Of a stretch of DNA of 32,424 bases, positions 1 through 7,887 are shown piece after piece. A program made the position numbers and the translations under genes. Positions within the stretch are counted from its first letter, which is position 1. Each line of letters opens with the position of its first letter. This DNA comes from Planctomycetales bacterium (GTDB taxonomy: Bacteria; Planctomycetota; Planctomycetia; Pirellulales; JAEUIK01), in the NCBI GenBank assembly GCA_020426575.1, contig JAGQPT010000351.1, positions 1 to 32,424 on the forward strand, written 5' to 3'. A model generated the notes under the pieces. The model was given only the letters and a program-made list of their open reading frames with translations, searched no databases and was not told where the DNA came from.

Positions 1-52
1 ACATATCCCGATCTGTTGTTTCATCGCTCGCCGTTGCGAGGACGTTGCGATT

Positions 53-1030
53 CTACTCATCCGGGAATGCTTGCGCTTTGTCTACGACGCTAAACGTGTG
101 GCCGTTTCTGTCGTCGTGCATGCGCGTTCCCACCGGAAACACGATGTACATGTCATCCTCTGACTGTGACGGATCGTTGAGATTGTATTCCTCCACCTGA
201 ACTGTGTCGATCGAGACTGCTCCACGTTCAAGCGGCGTCGTGCGGGCCTTTGAAAACCGCAACTTCCTTATGCGTCGCGGCAGTCTCACCCCACCAATGT
301 CGACAAAATCGTCGCAAGTCACCTCCAGGCCGACAAAGTCTTTGAACTTGACGGCATAGGACGTAAGTGCTGCCCCGCGCGTCGTATCGAATGTCCACTC
401 GTGCTCGACATCGCCCTTTTCATCGCGACGGCACAGGACAAGTAGTCCATCGTCAAAGCTCTTTTGCTCAAGCGCTGCATAAGACTCAGCGGACATCACA
501 TCCTGACTGTCGTACGTACGGAGCCCTAGACCCATTTCAAGTGCTGTTTCCACTGGCCGTCGCTCCGCCCGAATCGAACCCTGCATGCGGCCGGACGGAG
601 ATTCCTGTATGAATTGTTCGTATCGCCCATTACCGGTCGAGAACATCTTTCGCTTGATCTCAATTCTGTGTGTTCCCGGCGTACCATATTGAAGGTATTC
701 CTCTTCCAGCTTCGCTGCACCTCGCAAGAACGCAAATGTGCAATCGGACTTGTACCTGCCAGTATGAAACTCGAAGACAAGGTTGTCCTTGCTGCCCTCT
801 GAGACAACCTTCTTGAGCGCCTCTGCGACTGGCCCGTCAGTGGGATACGCTGCGAACTCCTCGACGTCTTGGTAGTGCGCTTTAAGGTTTTGTAGTTTCT
901 CAATTCGTGCCACGACGCTCCTGTGTGCCGCATCTTGTTCGTCGGACCCCCAAGCCGTCGCGCACAACGCTGAACCGGTCCAAACGATCAACGCCAGCGC
1001 AGTGGGTCCCAAGTGGTTTTTCAGATACAT
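53..1030 (-). CDS. Secreted hypothetical protein
   Basis: About 325 aa if started at the ATG at 1030. That start puts a hydrophobic signal-like stretch (roughly residues 9-24, followed by AWGSDEQD) at the N-terminus. The frame stays open to an ATG at 1105, which would add 25 basic residues in front of the signal, and neither ATG has a convincing Shine-Dalgarno. The mature part is soluble and mixed alpha/beta. It has a helical opening (RIEKLQNLKAHYQD), then strands, and a late 'GGVRLPRRIRKLRF' segment like those seen in LolA/LppX-fold secreted proteins. The function is not recognised, and the LolA-fold idea is only a weak resemblance. It lies downstream of two small membrane-protein genes on the same strand and may be co-transcribed with them. 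Confidence 0.6.
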   Translation of the reverse strand: MYLKNHLGPTALALIVWTGSALCATAWGSDEQDAAHRSVVARIEKLQNLKAHYQDVEEFAAYPTDGPVAEALKKVVSEGSKDNLVFEFHTGRYKSDCTFAFLRGAAKLEEEYLQYGTPGTHRIEIKRKMFSTGNGRYEQFIQESPSGRMQGSIRAERRPVETALEMGLGLRTYDSQDVMSAESYAALEQKSFDDGLLVLCRRDEKGDVEHEWTFDTTRGAALTSYAVKFKDFVGLEVTCDDFVDIGGVRLPRRIRKLRFSKARTTPLERGAVSIDTVQVEEYNLNDPSQSEDDMYIVFPVGTRMHDDRNGHTFSVVDKAQAFPDE

Positions 1031-1118
1031 TGCTTGCCAAGCCTCGAAACATGGAGGGAAGGAGAATGACGGCATACGACGTGTTTTTGTCCGCCCTGAT
1101 TTCATGGGTCCGTCACCG

Positions 1119-1136
1119 GTCAGCGTGGCCGACGCC
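1119..1136. repeat. 18-bp direct repeat, copy 1
   Basis: GTCAGCGTGGCCGACGCC, identical to the copy at 1378-1395. The two copies are in the same orientation and flank the 42-aa membrane-protein gene. Confidence 0.8.
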
Positions 1137-1218
1137 AGTCATGACACCAAGTGACCCGTTCGCCACTGAACGGATTCCAGCGCTGTGAACTCACTCGTCG
1201 TGCGTCCGTACAACGTGA

Positions 1219-1347
1219 CTACCTGTCGTTCTTCTTCGCGTTCACCATTAGGACAACAGTTGTGACTACGACCACAATGAGTAGGCCGCCCAGTCCGATC
1301 AAGGTGTATGTAAACCACGAACTCCAAAATGCCTCGGATGCTGTCAT
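1219..1347 (-). CDS. 42-aa single-pass membrane microprotein
   Basis: A 42-codon frame from ATG at 1345-1347 to TAG at 1219-1221. Its mRNA-sense upstream sequence is AGGAGCGTTCCG directly before the ATG, a strong Shine-Dalgarno at ideal spacing. The product begins MTASEAFWSSWFTYTLIG. It has one hydrophobic helix (about residues 15-35, rich in Gly, Leu, Ile and Val) and a short basic tail, NAKKNDR, which suggests an N-out/C-in topology. It sits between a 3-helix membrane protein upstream and a secreted protein downstream, all on the same strand. No family is recognised. The strong ribosome site and clean helix make it more credible than most frames of this size. Confidence 0.6.
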   Translation of the reverse strand: MTASEAFWSSWFTYTLIGLGGLLIVVVVTTVVLMVNAKKNDR

Positions 1348-1377
1348 CGGAACGCTCCTGCTGACGTTCGCCCGAAT

Positions 1378-1395
1378 GTCAGCGTGGCCGACGCC
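1378..1395. repeat. 18-bp direct repeat, copy 2
   Basis: Exact second copy of the 18-mer at 1119-1136. It lies about 30 bp upstream (minus-strand sense) of the start of the 42-aa gene. The flanks of the two copies differ, so the match is limited to 18 bp. Confidence 0.8.
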
Positions 1396-1488
1396 GAGGC
1401 TCCCAGCACCTCGATGCGTCGTACAACGCTGTAATTTCTACTGCGCGGTCGCTTTCAACGCAAATTCGCGGCGTATCAGTTTCCAGAG

Positions 1489-1773
1489 TCACGCGCCATG
1501 AAAGTACCGCACGGCTAGGCCGCGGTACCACAGAACGACTAGAAACAAAAGCCCGGCCCAGCCGATCAACGGCATCCCAGCGTATGCGTCTTTGACGCCG
1601 CCAAGGTGCAGCAGGCCCGCGAGCGCGTTTATTCCAAATACGGACCACACAAGAATTCGCGTAGTTACGTTGCTTGGGTTCCACATGCGAAAAGCGCGCG
1701 CACTGAAAAATGCCCCAAGCAGAAACAGGGCAGGAATACTTAGTAGCCAGGCAATCGCGACCACGTCTGTCAT
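1489..1773 (-). CDS. Small 3-helix membrane protein
   Basis: 94 aa from the ATG at 1771-1773. That start is favoured because AAAGGAC lies 8 bases upstream, and because longer upstream extensions are low-complexity Arg/Ala sequence. Three hydrophobic segments are visible: about residues 3-22 (VVAIAWLLSIPALFLLGAFF), 38-58 and 65-85. It has a short loop containing WNPSN and ends in RYFHGA. There are no catalytic motifs and the family is not recognised. It is the first gene of a possible minus-strand unit with the 42-aa microprotein and the secreted protein downstream. Confidence 0.6.
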   Translation of the reverse strand: MTDVVAIAWLLSIPALFLLGAFFSARAFRMWNPSNVTTRILVWSVFGINALAGLLHLGGVKDAYAGMPLIGWAGLLFLVVLWYRGLAVRYFHGA

Positions 1774-2185
1774 CGAACACGTCCTTTGGCTAGCGCCGGC
1801 CCACTGCACCCCAACAACAACTTGTCGCATAGCACGCCCCGTCTCGACAGTCGGACCGATCGTCACCGCCATTCTGGCGCGCCCGCGGAGAGCATACAAG
1901 GAAAACTCCGCGAATCGCGCCCGAGCCCCGCTCACACCTTCACGGTGGCCGGGGCTTCATCCATCCGGCGGGGTCGGGACGCGTAACCGACGGCCAGCAC
2001 GCTGGCCCAATACGACTGGCTGGTGAAACTCGACACGATCCGCCAACTCGGCGACGGCGCGACGGTCGACCAACAGGCGTGAGGCGGGGAAAGCCGTCGG
2101 TGCGCTACGTCCGGCAGCAGCAAAGCTGCCGCGCTATGGTCAGCGTCGGTTGCTGGTAGGATCGGACATTTCCATAACAGCTATG
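1774..2185. other. Gene-free spacer with a possible gene remnant
   Basis: No intact gene is supported here. The spacer holds a copy of the purF 3' end (1931-1960) and a stop-to-stop plus-strand frame at 1987-2082 that reads like protein (TLAQYDWLVKLDTIRQLGDG) but has no start codon. It also holds a 7-bp-stem hairpin at 2112-2131 (CGGCAGC/GCTGCCG). The hairpin lies downstream of the LRR gene on the minus strand but has no T-tract, so it is at most a weak terminator. Confidence 0.4.
1931..1960 (-). repeat. Degenerate second copy of the purF 3' end
   Basis: 26 of 30 bases match 3308-3337, which encodes the last residues and stop of PurF. On the minus strand this copy reads ...EAPATVKV-stop, compared with ...EAPRTVKA-stop in PurF. 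The two copies bracket the LRR gene, 1377 bp apart, in direct orientation. Confidence 0.6.
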
Positions 2186-3208
2186 TCAGTCGTCGGTCAC
2201 GTCGTACGTCCGGCCTTCTAGTGCAGGACACTCCCGTCGCAGCCTGGCAACCGCTTCGTTGGACAGTGGTGTCCCAACGAAATCGACTGACTTGAGACTT
2301 GTCATTTGTGCAATAGCCTGAACAGCGTCGTCGCCAACGGGGCATTTGTGAAGCTCGATGTGCCCAAGGTTCTTCAGCCCCGACAGGTGGGTCGACCCTG
2401 AGCCCGAGATTGGAGTCCGCGAAAGGCCTAATCCTCGCAGGTTTGACAGGCGAGACAAAGCCTTAAGACCGTCGTCACTTATCGGCGCACTTTTGATTGT
2501 CAAACTTTGGAGATTGGCCAATGACCCCAGGTGGGCTAAGCTCTCGTCGGTTACTTCCTCACTGTCTAATATCAAGTACTCCAGCCGTTTCAGCCCTCCA
2601 ACATGACGAAGGCAATCCTCTGTTACCATCGTTCCACTCAACTGCAGATACCAGAGGTCCCGCAATTTCAAAAGCCAATCCCAATCTTCAACGCCGTCGC
2701 CTCTACCGGACAGGACGAGGCATTTCAGGTTCGCCAAGCGGCCTAACTTCCTGCGGCCTTCGTTGCTTAGATCGTCGCCATCGAGCTTGAGGCCTTGAAG
2801 GCTCGTCGCACCTGCTATCGAATTGACGCCGACGTCGGTGACGATTCCGGAGCTAATCTCCAATTGGTCTAAGTGAGGTAGGTTCGCTAGATGAGCGACG
2901 ATCTCATCGCTCGCGATGTTGCGTATGAATCGCACGTGCACGACGCGTGACACGAAGTCCTTCGGCAGCGCGCGGTCAAGCCACGTTTCTTCACGTAGTT
3001 CGTGGCTTAGAACTGTCGCTGGACCGATAGTCGGTGGATCAACGTCGTACGTGACCTCAGCTCCCGCGGCTCGCAGCGCCGCAACGGCATCGCGCTGCCT
3101 CAGGGCGTGTCGCGTTTGCACTCCCAACCAGATTCCTAGGCATAAGACAACCAACAACAACGAGCGGAGGCTGAACCGAAACAAACCTCGATAGTGTCGC
3201 TGCACCAT
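2186..3208 (-). CDS. Membrane-anchored leucine-rich-repeat protein
   Basis: 340 aa from the ATG at 3208. An in-frame TTG at 3241 is possible but has no ribosome site. A basic N-terminus is followed by RFSLRSLLLVV and one transmembrane helix (about residues 13-31). Then comes a short linker with a DAVAALRAAGAEVTYD segment, which is common in planctomycete anchored LRR proteins. From about residue 95 to 330 there are ribonuclease-inhibitor-like LRRs of about 24 aa with the pattern LxxLxxLxLxxTxItDxGLxxL. The role is probably protein-protein interaction at the cytoplasmic membrane; the partner is unknown. It resembles the LRR gene at 8874-10256 in architecture but is much shorter. It is bracketed by copies of the purF 3' end, so it may be an acquired or duplicated segment. 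Confidence 0.85.
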   Translation of the reverse strand: MVQRHYRGLFRFSLRSLLLVVLCLGIWLGVQTRHALRQRDAVAALRAAGAEVTYDVDPPTIGPATVLSHELREETWLDRALPKDFVSRVVHVRFIRNIASDEIVAHLANLPHLDQLEISSGIVTDVGVNSIAGATSLQGLKLDGDDLSNEGRRKLGRLANLKCLVLSGRGDGVEDWDWLLKLRDLWYLQLSGTMVTEDCLRHVGGLKRLEYLILDSEEVTDESLAHLGSLANLQSLTIKSAPISDDGLKALSRLSNLRGLGLSRTPISGSGSTHLSGLKNLGHIELHKCPVGDDAVQAIAQMTSLKSVDFVGTPLSNEAVARLRRECPALEGRTYDVTDD

Positions 3209-3307
3209 CTTTCGCGCACTCTCGCTGATTACGCACGACAACAGGAGGCTGCCTCATCTTCCCCGATTTTGGTTGGGCAGGCCGGCGACGTCCAGCGCTA
3301 GCGCCCA

Positions 3308-3337
3308 CTCACGCCTTCACGGTGCGCGGGGCTTCGT
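3308..3337 (-). repeat. purF 3'-end sequence, genuine copy
   Basis: This is the end of the purF coding region and its stop codon. It is matched at 26 of 30 positions by 1931-1960, on the far side of the LRR gene. Confidence 0.6.
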
Positions 3338-4898
3338 AGGTGCGGGCGCCGTTTGTGGCGTTGTGGCCGCGGGCGTTGGCCAGGGCGACCTGGTAGAGTT
3401 GCTGGCCGCAGGAAGTGGGGTATTCGCCCGTGATGCAGGCCTGACAAAGGTCACTCGCCTGGAAGTTCACCGCCCGGGCGATCGACTCGACCGGCAGGTA
3501 GCGGAGCGAATCGGCGCCCAACTCCTCCGCCATCGCCGCTTGGGCCTCTTCGGTCAGCTCGCCATCGACGAGGAAACGCGGCGCAAACAACTCGCCGATC
3601 GTCGACATGTCGATACCGTAGAAACAAGGCGCCACGATCGGCGGACAGGCGACTCGCACGTGGATCTCGCGGGCCTTGCCAAGTTGGCGGATGCGTTTGA
3701 CCAGCACGCGCATGGTCGTCGAGCGGACGATCGAATCTTCGACCAACAACACGCGCTTGCCGGCCAGCACTTCGCGCAGCGGCGTGTACTTCGACTGGGC
3801 CCGACTTTCCCGGCGGTCCGATCCCTCGATGAAGGTGCGGCCCGTGTAGCGATTGCGGATCAGGCCTTCGAGCGACGGCACACCGAGGGTGTAGGCCATC
3901 GCGTCGGCCGCCGCCTTGCTGGTGTCGGGCACCGGCACGACGATCGTGTCCCGATCGAGCGGCACAGTCTCTTGGGCCGCCAACTCCTCGCCGAGCGCCT
4001 TGCGGGAAACGTACACGCCGCGGCCGTCCATCCGGCTGGCAACGTTGGCGAAATAGATCCACTCGAAGAAACAATGCGCGCTACGCTGGTTCTCGGCAAA
4101 CCGCTCCACTTCAATTTGACCGTCGACGATCGAAACCATTTGCCCGGGTTCCAGCGAGCGGATGCTGTCGGGTTGGAAACCGAGATTCAACAGGGCCACA
4201 CTCTCGCTTGCCGCGGCAAACAACGGCCCTTCGATCGCGTAGCACATCGGCTTGATGCCCAACGGGTCGCGGGCCACGAACATGTCGCCCCGGGCGTTGA
4301 GCAGCGCCAGGCAATAGGCGCCGTCGATCTGACGGTCGATGTTCCGCATCAGCTCGACCGGCGAGGGATCGCGGTCGCCCGATAGCTCCTTGCCGATCAG
4401 GTGCAGCAGGATCTCAGTGTCGGTCTCGCGGGCGAGGTAATTGTCGTTGTCGCGGAGGATGCGGTCGCGCAGCTCGACGTAATTGGTGATCTGCCCGTTG
4501 AAGCCGAAACTGAACCACTTGTGCTTCTGCAGGTGGTGGTTCTCGAAGGGCTGGGCATAGCTGCGGTCTTCGGCGCCACAGGTGGCGTAGCGCACGTGGC
4601 CGATCGCGGCCCGGCCGGCGTATTCGTTCATCAGGCTTTCGAACTTGCCGCGATGACCGAGCCGGAAAACCTCGCTGACGACCCCCAGCTCTTTGTGGGT
4701 GTCGATCAACTGGTTGCGATGCGGGTTGTAGGTAGTGAAGCCGGCCGAGAGTTGCCCGCGGTTCTGGATATCCAGCAACATGCGGGGCATCAACCGCGAG
4801 ACTTCGTCGGCGCCTTGCGCGGGGCAGAGCGGACTCACGGCGGGGCCGCGAAGGTGGTAGATCGCCGCAACCCCACACTCGTGGTGCAGTTCACTCAT
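3309..4898 (-). CDS. purF: Amidophosphoribosyltransferase (PurF)
   Basis: 529 aa. It catalyses the first committed step of de novo purine synthesis, converting PRPP and glutamine to 5-phosphoribosylamine. The ATG at 4898 gives MSELHHECG. Cys8 would become the N-terminal glutamine-amidotransferase nucleophile after removal of a 7-residue propeptide, as in the B. subtilis-type enzyme. The class II amidotransferase domain spans about residues 8-240 (GHVRYATCG at 100-108, FGFNGQITN at 131-139, RDPLGIKP at 210-217). The phosphoribosyltransferase domain follows, with the PRPP loop [13 protein letters not shown] at 383-395. Cys276, Cys418, Cys485 and Cys488 (CQAC) sit where the [4Fe-4S] ligands of the B. 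subtilis enzyme lie. It is longer than the usual ~470-500 aa, with a tail of about 25 residues past the GEYPT motif. No other purine gene is adjacent. Confidence 0.97.
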   Translation of the reverse strand: MSELHHECGVAAIYHLRGPAVSPLCPAQGADEVSRLMPRMLLDIQNRGQLSAGFTTYNPHRNQLIDTHKELGVVSEVFRLGHRGKFESLMNEYAGRAAIGHVRYATCGAEDRSYAQPFENHHLQKHKWFSFGFNGQITNYVELRDRILRDNDNYLARETDTEILLHLIGKELSGDRDPSPVELMRNIDRQIDGAYCLALLNARGDMFVARDPLGIKPMCYAIEGPLFAAASESVALLNLGFQPDSIRSLEPGQMVSIVDGQIEVERFAENQRSAHCFFEWIYFANVASRMDGRGVYVSRKALGEELAAQETVPLDRDTIVVPVPDTSKAAADAMAYTLGVPSLEGLIRNRYTGRTFIEGSDRRESRAQSKYTPLREVLAGKRVLLVEDSIVRSTTMRVLVKRIRQLGKAREIHVRVACPPIVAPCFYGIDMSTIGELFAPRFLVDGELTEEAQAAMAEELGADSLRYLPVESIARAVNFQASDLCQACITGEYPTSCGQQLYQVALANARGHNATNGARTYEAPRTVKA

Positions 4899-5315
4899 AG
4901 GGGAGTATTCCAACCCAGGGCCGATCCAATCGGTGCGCCATCATGCGCGACGGTGGCGGAGCCGTCCTTACCGAGCCACGCCAGTCGCTCCGCAATACCG
5001 GGCGCCTGCGTTGCGACTTGTGCGCTGCCCACGTGCGGGGAGGTGAAAGTCGCATCGTCGTAGCAGTAGACATTCTAGGCCGACACGCCGTCGGCCTCAA
5101 CCGGCCTCGGGGAGACAAAAACCCACGCGCCACGGGTCGGCACCTTTTTGCACCGCCGCGCGACCGAAAGTGTCGTCTTACGCCGGGACGCGCCGTGCCT
5201 ATAATGGGCCCACTCAAATCGTTCGGCACGGCCTCCGCAACCCGCGCCCGTTGCCCGACCCAACCCGTCCCCCCCCACGTGCCGTCCCACACACCCTTGA
5301 GGCCGCTGTGAACCG
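4899..5315. other. Divergent purF-proB intergenic region
   Basis: 417 bp between two divergent biosynthetic genes. It contains a promoter-like sequence for proB near 5177-5205. Open frames crossing it have Arg/Pro-rich composition, no ribosome site and no recognisable motifs, so I call none. I see no riboswitch-like fold that I could defend, although a purine- or proline-responsive leader would be conceivable here. Confidence 0.5.
5177..5205 (+). promoter_or_regulatory. Putative sigma-70 promoter of proB
   Basis: A perfect -10 box TATAAT at 5200-5205, with a weak -35 candidate CTTACG at 5177-5182 and 17-bp spacing. Transcription would start near 5212 and give a leader of about 100 nt before the proB ATG. 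A perfect TATAAT is notable in such GC-rich DNA. Confidence 0.5.
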
Positions 5316-6455
5316 ATGACCGATCTGGTGCGACAGGAAATCGCCGCCACCGCCGACACGATCGTCGTGAAGATCGGTACGCGGCCACTGACGGGTGACG
5401 ACGGGCTGCTCGACGAGGCGCGCATCGCGCTGTTGGCCAGCGAGATCAACGCGCTGCTGGACGCCGGTCGACGCGTCGTGCTGGTCAGCAGCGGAGCCGT
5501 CGGCGCCGGCATGGGACAGTTGGGATTGAAGAACCGCCCCGGCGACGTCGCCCACCTCCAGGCCGTCGCCGCCGTCGGGCAAAGCTACCTCGTGCAGACC
5601 TACAATCGCGCGCTGCGGGTCCACAACCGACACGCCGCCCAGGTGTTGCTCACGGCCGACGACCTCGACGAGCGCACCCGCTACCTCAACGTCCGCAACA
5701 CGCTGGTCTCGCTGTTGGAGATGGGCGCCGTGCCGATCGTCAACGAGAACGACACGGTCAGTGTCGACGAGTTGCTCACCACGTTTGGCGACAACGACCA
5801 CCTGGCGGCCCTGGTGACCAACCTGCTGCGGGCGCCGCTGCTGGTGATCCTATCGGACGTCGATGGCCTGTACGACGGCGACCCGGCCGATCCGGGCTCA
5901 CAGCGCATCGAGCTGGTGAAAAAAATCGACAGCGGGACGATGCAACTGGCGCAAGCGCACGTCGCAGGCCTCTCCAAGGGCGGCATGGCGAGCAAGTTGC
6001 GCGCGGCGCGGATCGCGACGGCCGGCGGCGAGAACGTGATCATCGCCAGCGGCAAGACACCCGGCGTGTTGGGACGGATCGTGGCAGGCGAGACCGTCGG
6101 CACACTTTTTCTCGCCCAGGGCTCGACCATCACGGCCCGCAAGCGCTGGATCGGCCTGACGGTCCAGCCGCGCGGCTACCTGGTGCTCGACGACGGTGCC
6201 CGCCGCGCCATCGAGACGAGCGGTCGCAGCCTGCTCGCCATCGGCGTCACCGAAACGGTCGGCGACTTCGCCAAGGGGGACGTCGTGGCCCTGCGCGACC
6301 GACTCGGCCAGGAGTTCGCCCGCGGCTTGACCAACTACACGGCCGACGAGTTGCGGCGCATCCAGGGCCTCCGCACCGAGCAGATCGCCGCCGAACTGGG
6401 CCACTGCCCCTACGAAGAACTCATCCACCGCGACAACCTGGTACTGACGGGGTGA
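5316..6455 (+). CDS. proB: Glutamate 5-kinase (ProB)
   Basis: 379 aa. ATP-dependent phosphorylation of L-glutamate to gamma-glutamyl phosphate, the first step of proline synthesis. An amino-acid-kinase domain covers about residues 14-260: VVKIGTR (17-23), VSSGAVGAG (57-65), NENDTV (143-148), FGDND (157-161) and LSDVDGLYDGDP (179-190). The glycine-rich segment is SKGGMASKL, where the family more often shows GTGGMxTK. A C-terminal PUA domain spans about residues 280-365, giving the full-length bacterial ProB architecture. The start at 5316 fits the family N-terminus; the only SD-like sequence (GAGG) is rather far upstream. proA is not in the window. The gene is transcribed alone and ends 44 bp from a convergent methyltransferase gene. 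Confidence 0.97.
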   Translation: MTDLVRQEIAATADTIVVKIGTRPLTGDDGLLDEARIALLASEINALLDAGRRVVLVSSGAVGAGMGQLGLKNRPGDVAHLQAVAAVGQSYLVQTYNRALRVHNRHAAQVLLTADDLDERTRYLNVRNTLVSLLEMGAVPIVNENDTVSVDELLTTFGDNDHLAALVTNLLRAPLLVILSDVDGLYDGDPADPGSQRIELVKKIDSGTMQLAQAHVAGLSKGGMASKLRAARIATAGGENVIIASGKTPGVLGRIVAGETVGTLFLAQGSTITARKRWIGLTVQPRGYLVLDDGARRAIETSGRSLLAIGVTETVGDFAKGDVVALRDRLGQEFARGLTNYTADELRRIQGLRTEQIAAELGHCPYEELIHRDNLVLTG

Positions 6456-6499
6456 CGCGATGATCAAAACGTTCGCAGCGTTTTGGGCATCACGCACCG

Positions 6500-7291
6500 C
6501 TAGTCGCGAAATTCAAACACGTGCGCATCGATGCGGTGCAGCACGCTGAACTCGTGACCGGCGACTTTCCGCAACAATCGATCGTGCGCCGCATCGAAGG
6601 CGGCGACTTCATCAGACGAGAGCGTCGCGCCGATGCCGCGGCAGGCCCGGATGCGGCCGCGCCAGGTCTCCCGTGTGAAGCGGATCGGCTCGTCGAAGTA
6701 AAACATCGCCCGCTCGTGAAAGTACGGCTCGGCCCAGCGCGGCAACGGAGGAATGACGCCGGAAAAGTCGTTGCCGCTCCAGTCGGGATTGTATTCGAGC
6801 ACGAGCGCCTCGGACGCGCGAGCGATCTCGTCCTGTCGCGGCAGCCAACAAAAGTGCGACGTCACCAGCAGTCCTCCCGGCTTGAGCACGCGCCGCAGTT
6901 CGGCCACGGTCCGCGGGACGTCGAAGTAGAGCCAACACTGATTGGCGGTCGCCACGTCGAACGTGGCCGCCTGCCACGGTAACGACTCAGCGGCGGCGAC
7001 ACGAAAGTCAACGTCGAGCCCCTCGGCGGCGGCCAACTCGGTGGCCATCATCACCTGTTCGGGCGCGACGTCAACGCCGGCGACAACCGCTCCCTGCCGA
7101 GCAAACTGACGGGCCAACACACCGGTGCCGCTGCCCAGGTCGAGTATGGACTGTTCCGGCAACCCCACGCCGAGTGCGGCCAAACGGGTGTACAAACCCA
7201 GAGGCGGCCCCGGCCGATACGCTCCGTAGTCTGCCGACGTCCGGCCCCAGTCGATCGATCGCTGTCCGTCAGTAGGCGGTATCTCGTGCAT
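6500..7291 (-). CDS. Class I SAM-dependent methyltransferase
   Basis: 263 aa from the ATG at 7291. The frame stays open far upstream, but the extra sequence overlaps the next gene and is low-complexity. The order of motifs is that of Methyltransf_11: an N-terminal helix (DWGRTSADYGAYRPGPP), motif I ILDLGSGTGVLAR with the glycine-rich SAM loop, motif II acidic end VAGVDVAPEQV, motif post-II ATFDVATANQCWLYFD, and motif IV RVLKPGGLLVTSHFCW. The C-terminal third carries an aromatic-rich substrate-lid region (NPDWSGNDFSG, RWAEPYFHER). The substrate cannot be inferred; small-molecule methylation is likely. It lies just downstream of the 154-aa helical protein on the same strand, with a 74-bp gap. 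Confidence 0.88.
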   Translation of the reverse strand: MHEIPPTDGQRSIDWGRTSADYGAYRPGPPLGLYTRLAALGVGLPEQSILDLGSGTGVLARQFARQGAVVAGVDVAPEQVMMATELAAAEGLDVDFRVAAAESLPWQAATFDVATANQCWLYFDVPRTVAELRRVLKPGGLLVTSHFCWLPRQDEIARASEALVLEYNPDWSGNDFSGVIPPLPRWAEPYFHERAMFYFDEPIRFTRETWRGRIRACRGIGATLSSDEVAAFDAAHDRLLRKVAGHEFSVLHRIDAHVFEFRD

Positions 7292-7365
7292 TGCGGCGCC
7301 GGAAGCGTGTTCGTTTGCGTGAACTGGTAAAACAGAGCGCGCACTGTCATCAATCGACTTGCCGG

Positions 7366-7830
7366 CTACCCGATCGTCTCCAGGTCGGCCTGTAATTGGG
7401 TGCGCGATGCTTCGTCGCTGAGGGTCTCGGCGATGCGGGCGGCCTCGTCGTGGTGGCGGCGCATCGTCTCGACGTCGCCCGCCAGAGCGGCGGCGCGGGC
7501 GGCGGCCTCGTGGGCGTAGGCCAGGAAGAACGGCTCGACGTCGCTGCCGCTGCTCACCTCCAGGCAATGGGCCGCATAGCGCCGGGCGTTGTCGGCCTGA
7601 CCCAACACGGCATACACTCGGGCCGTCTGCCAGTAGCCGATCGAGAAGTTCTCGCGGGTCGCACCTTCGACCTGTGTCCAGTGCCAGTGCGAGGCGTGAA
7701 CGAGTCGCACAAGTTGCAGATCGTCGTCGGCCGTGCGGTTGGTCTTGTCGAGTAGATTCCAGGCCTCGTTGAAACATGCCGCCGCAAAACGGCGGTGCGC
7801 CTTCTGCTGGTCGAACGTTGTGTCGTTCAT
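7366..7830 (-). CDS. Conserved helical (TPR-like) hypothetical protein
   Basis: 154 aa, all-helical, beginning MNDTTFDQQKAHRRFAAACF. It has the pattern HxxFAxxxFNxxWxLLDKxxRT, then LVRLVHASHWHWTQV, then TPR-like helices with QTARVYAVLGQADNARRYAAHCLE and AYAHEAAARAAALAGD. I recognise this layout as a widespread uncharacterised bacterial family of about 150 aa with TPR-like packing. No enzyme motif is visible and the protein is probably cytoplasmic. It is upstream of the methyltransferase on the same strand and 57 bp downstream of the aquaporin gene. Confidence 0.8.
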   Translation of the reverse strand: MNDTTFDQQKAHRRFAAACFNEAWNLLDKTNRTADDDLQLVRLVHASHWHWTQVEGATRENFSIGYWQTARVYAVLGQADNARRYAAHCLEVSSGSDVEPFFLAYAHEAAARAAALAGDVETMRRHHDEAARIAETLSDEASRTQLQADLETIG

Positions 7831-7887
7831 GATGCCCTCGTGAAAACGTACGGTGATGTCACGTCCGGCCGCCGGGTGCAGCTCGCG

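Noticed and set aside
1-24. Possible gene start on the minus strand running off the left edge (ATG at 22-24, reading MKQQIGIC)
   Set aside because: Only eight codons are visible and the ribosome site is weak, so it cannot be supported.
3273-5063. Long plus-strand open frames (370 and 220 codons) across purF
   Set aside because: They lie antisense to a certain PurF, are His/Arg/Asp-rich as expected from the complement of GC-rich codons, and show no motif or ribosome site.
6500-7777. A 425-codon fusion of the methyltransferase with upstream sequence
   Set aside because: The extra N-terminal part overlaps the well-supported 154-aa gene out of frame and is Arg/Pro low-complexity; the ATG at 7291 starts just before the methyltransferase fold.
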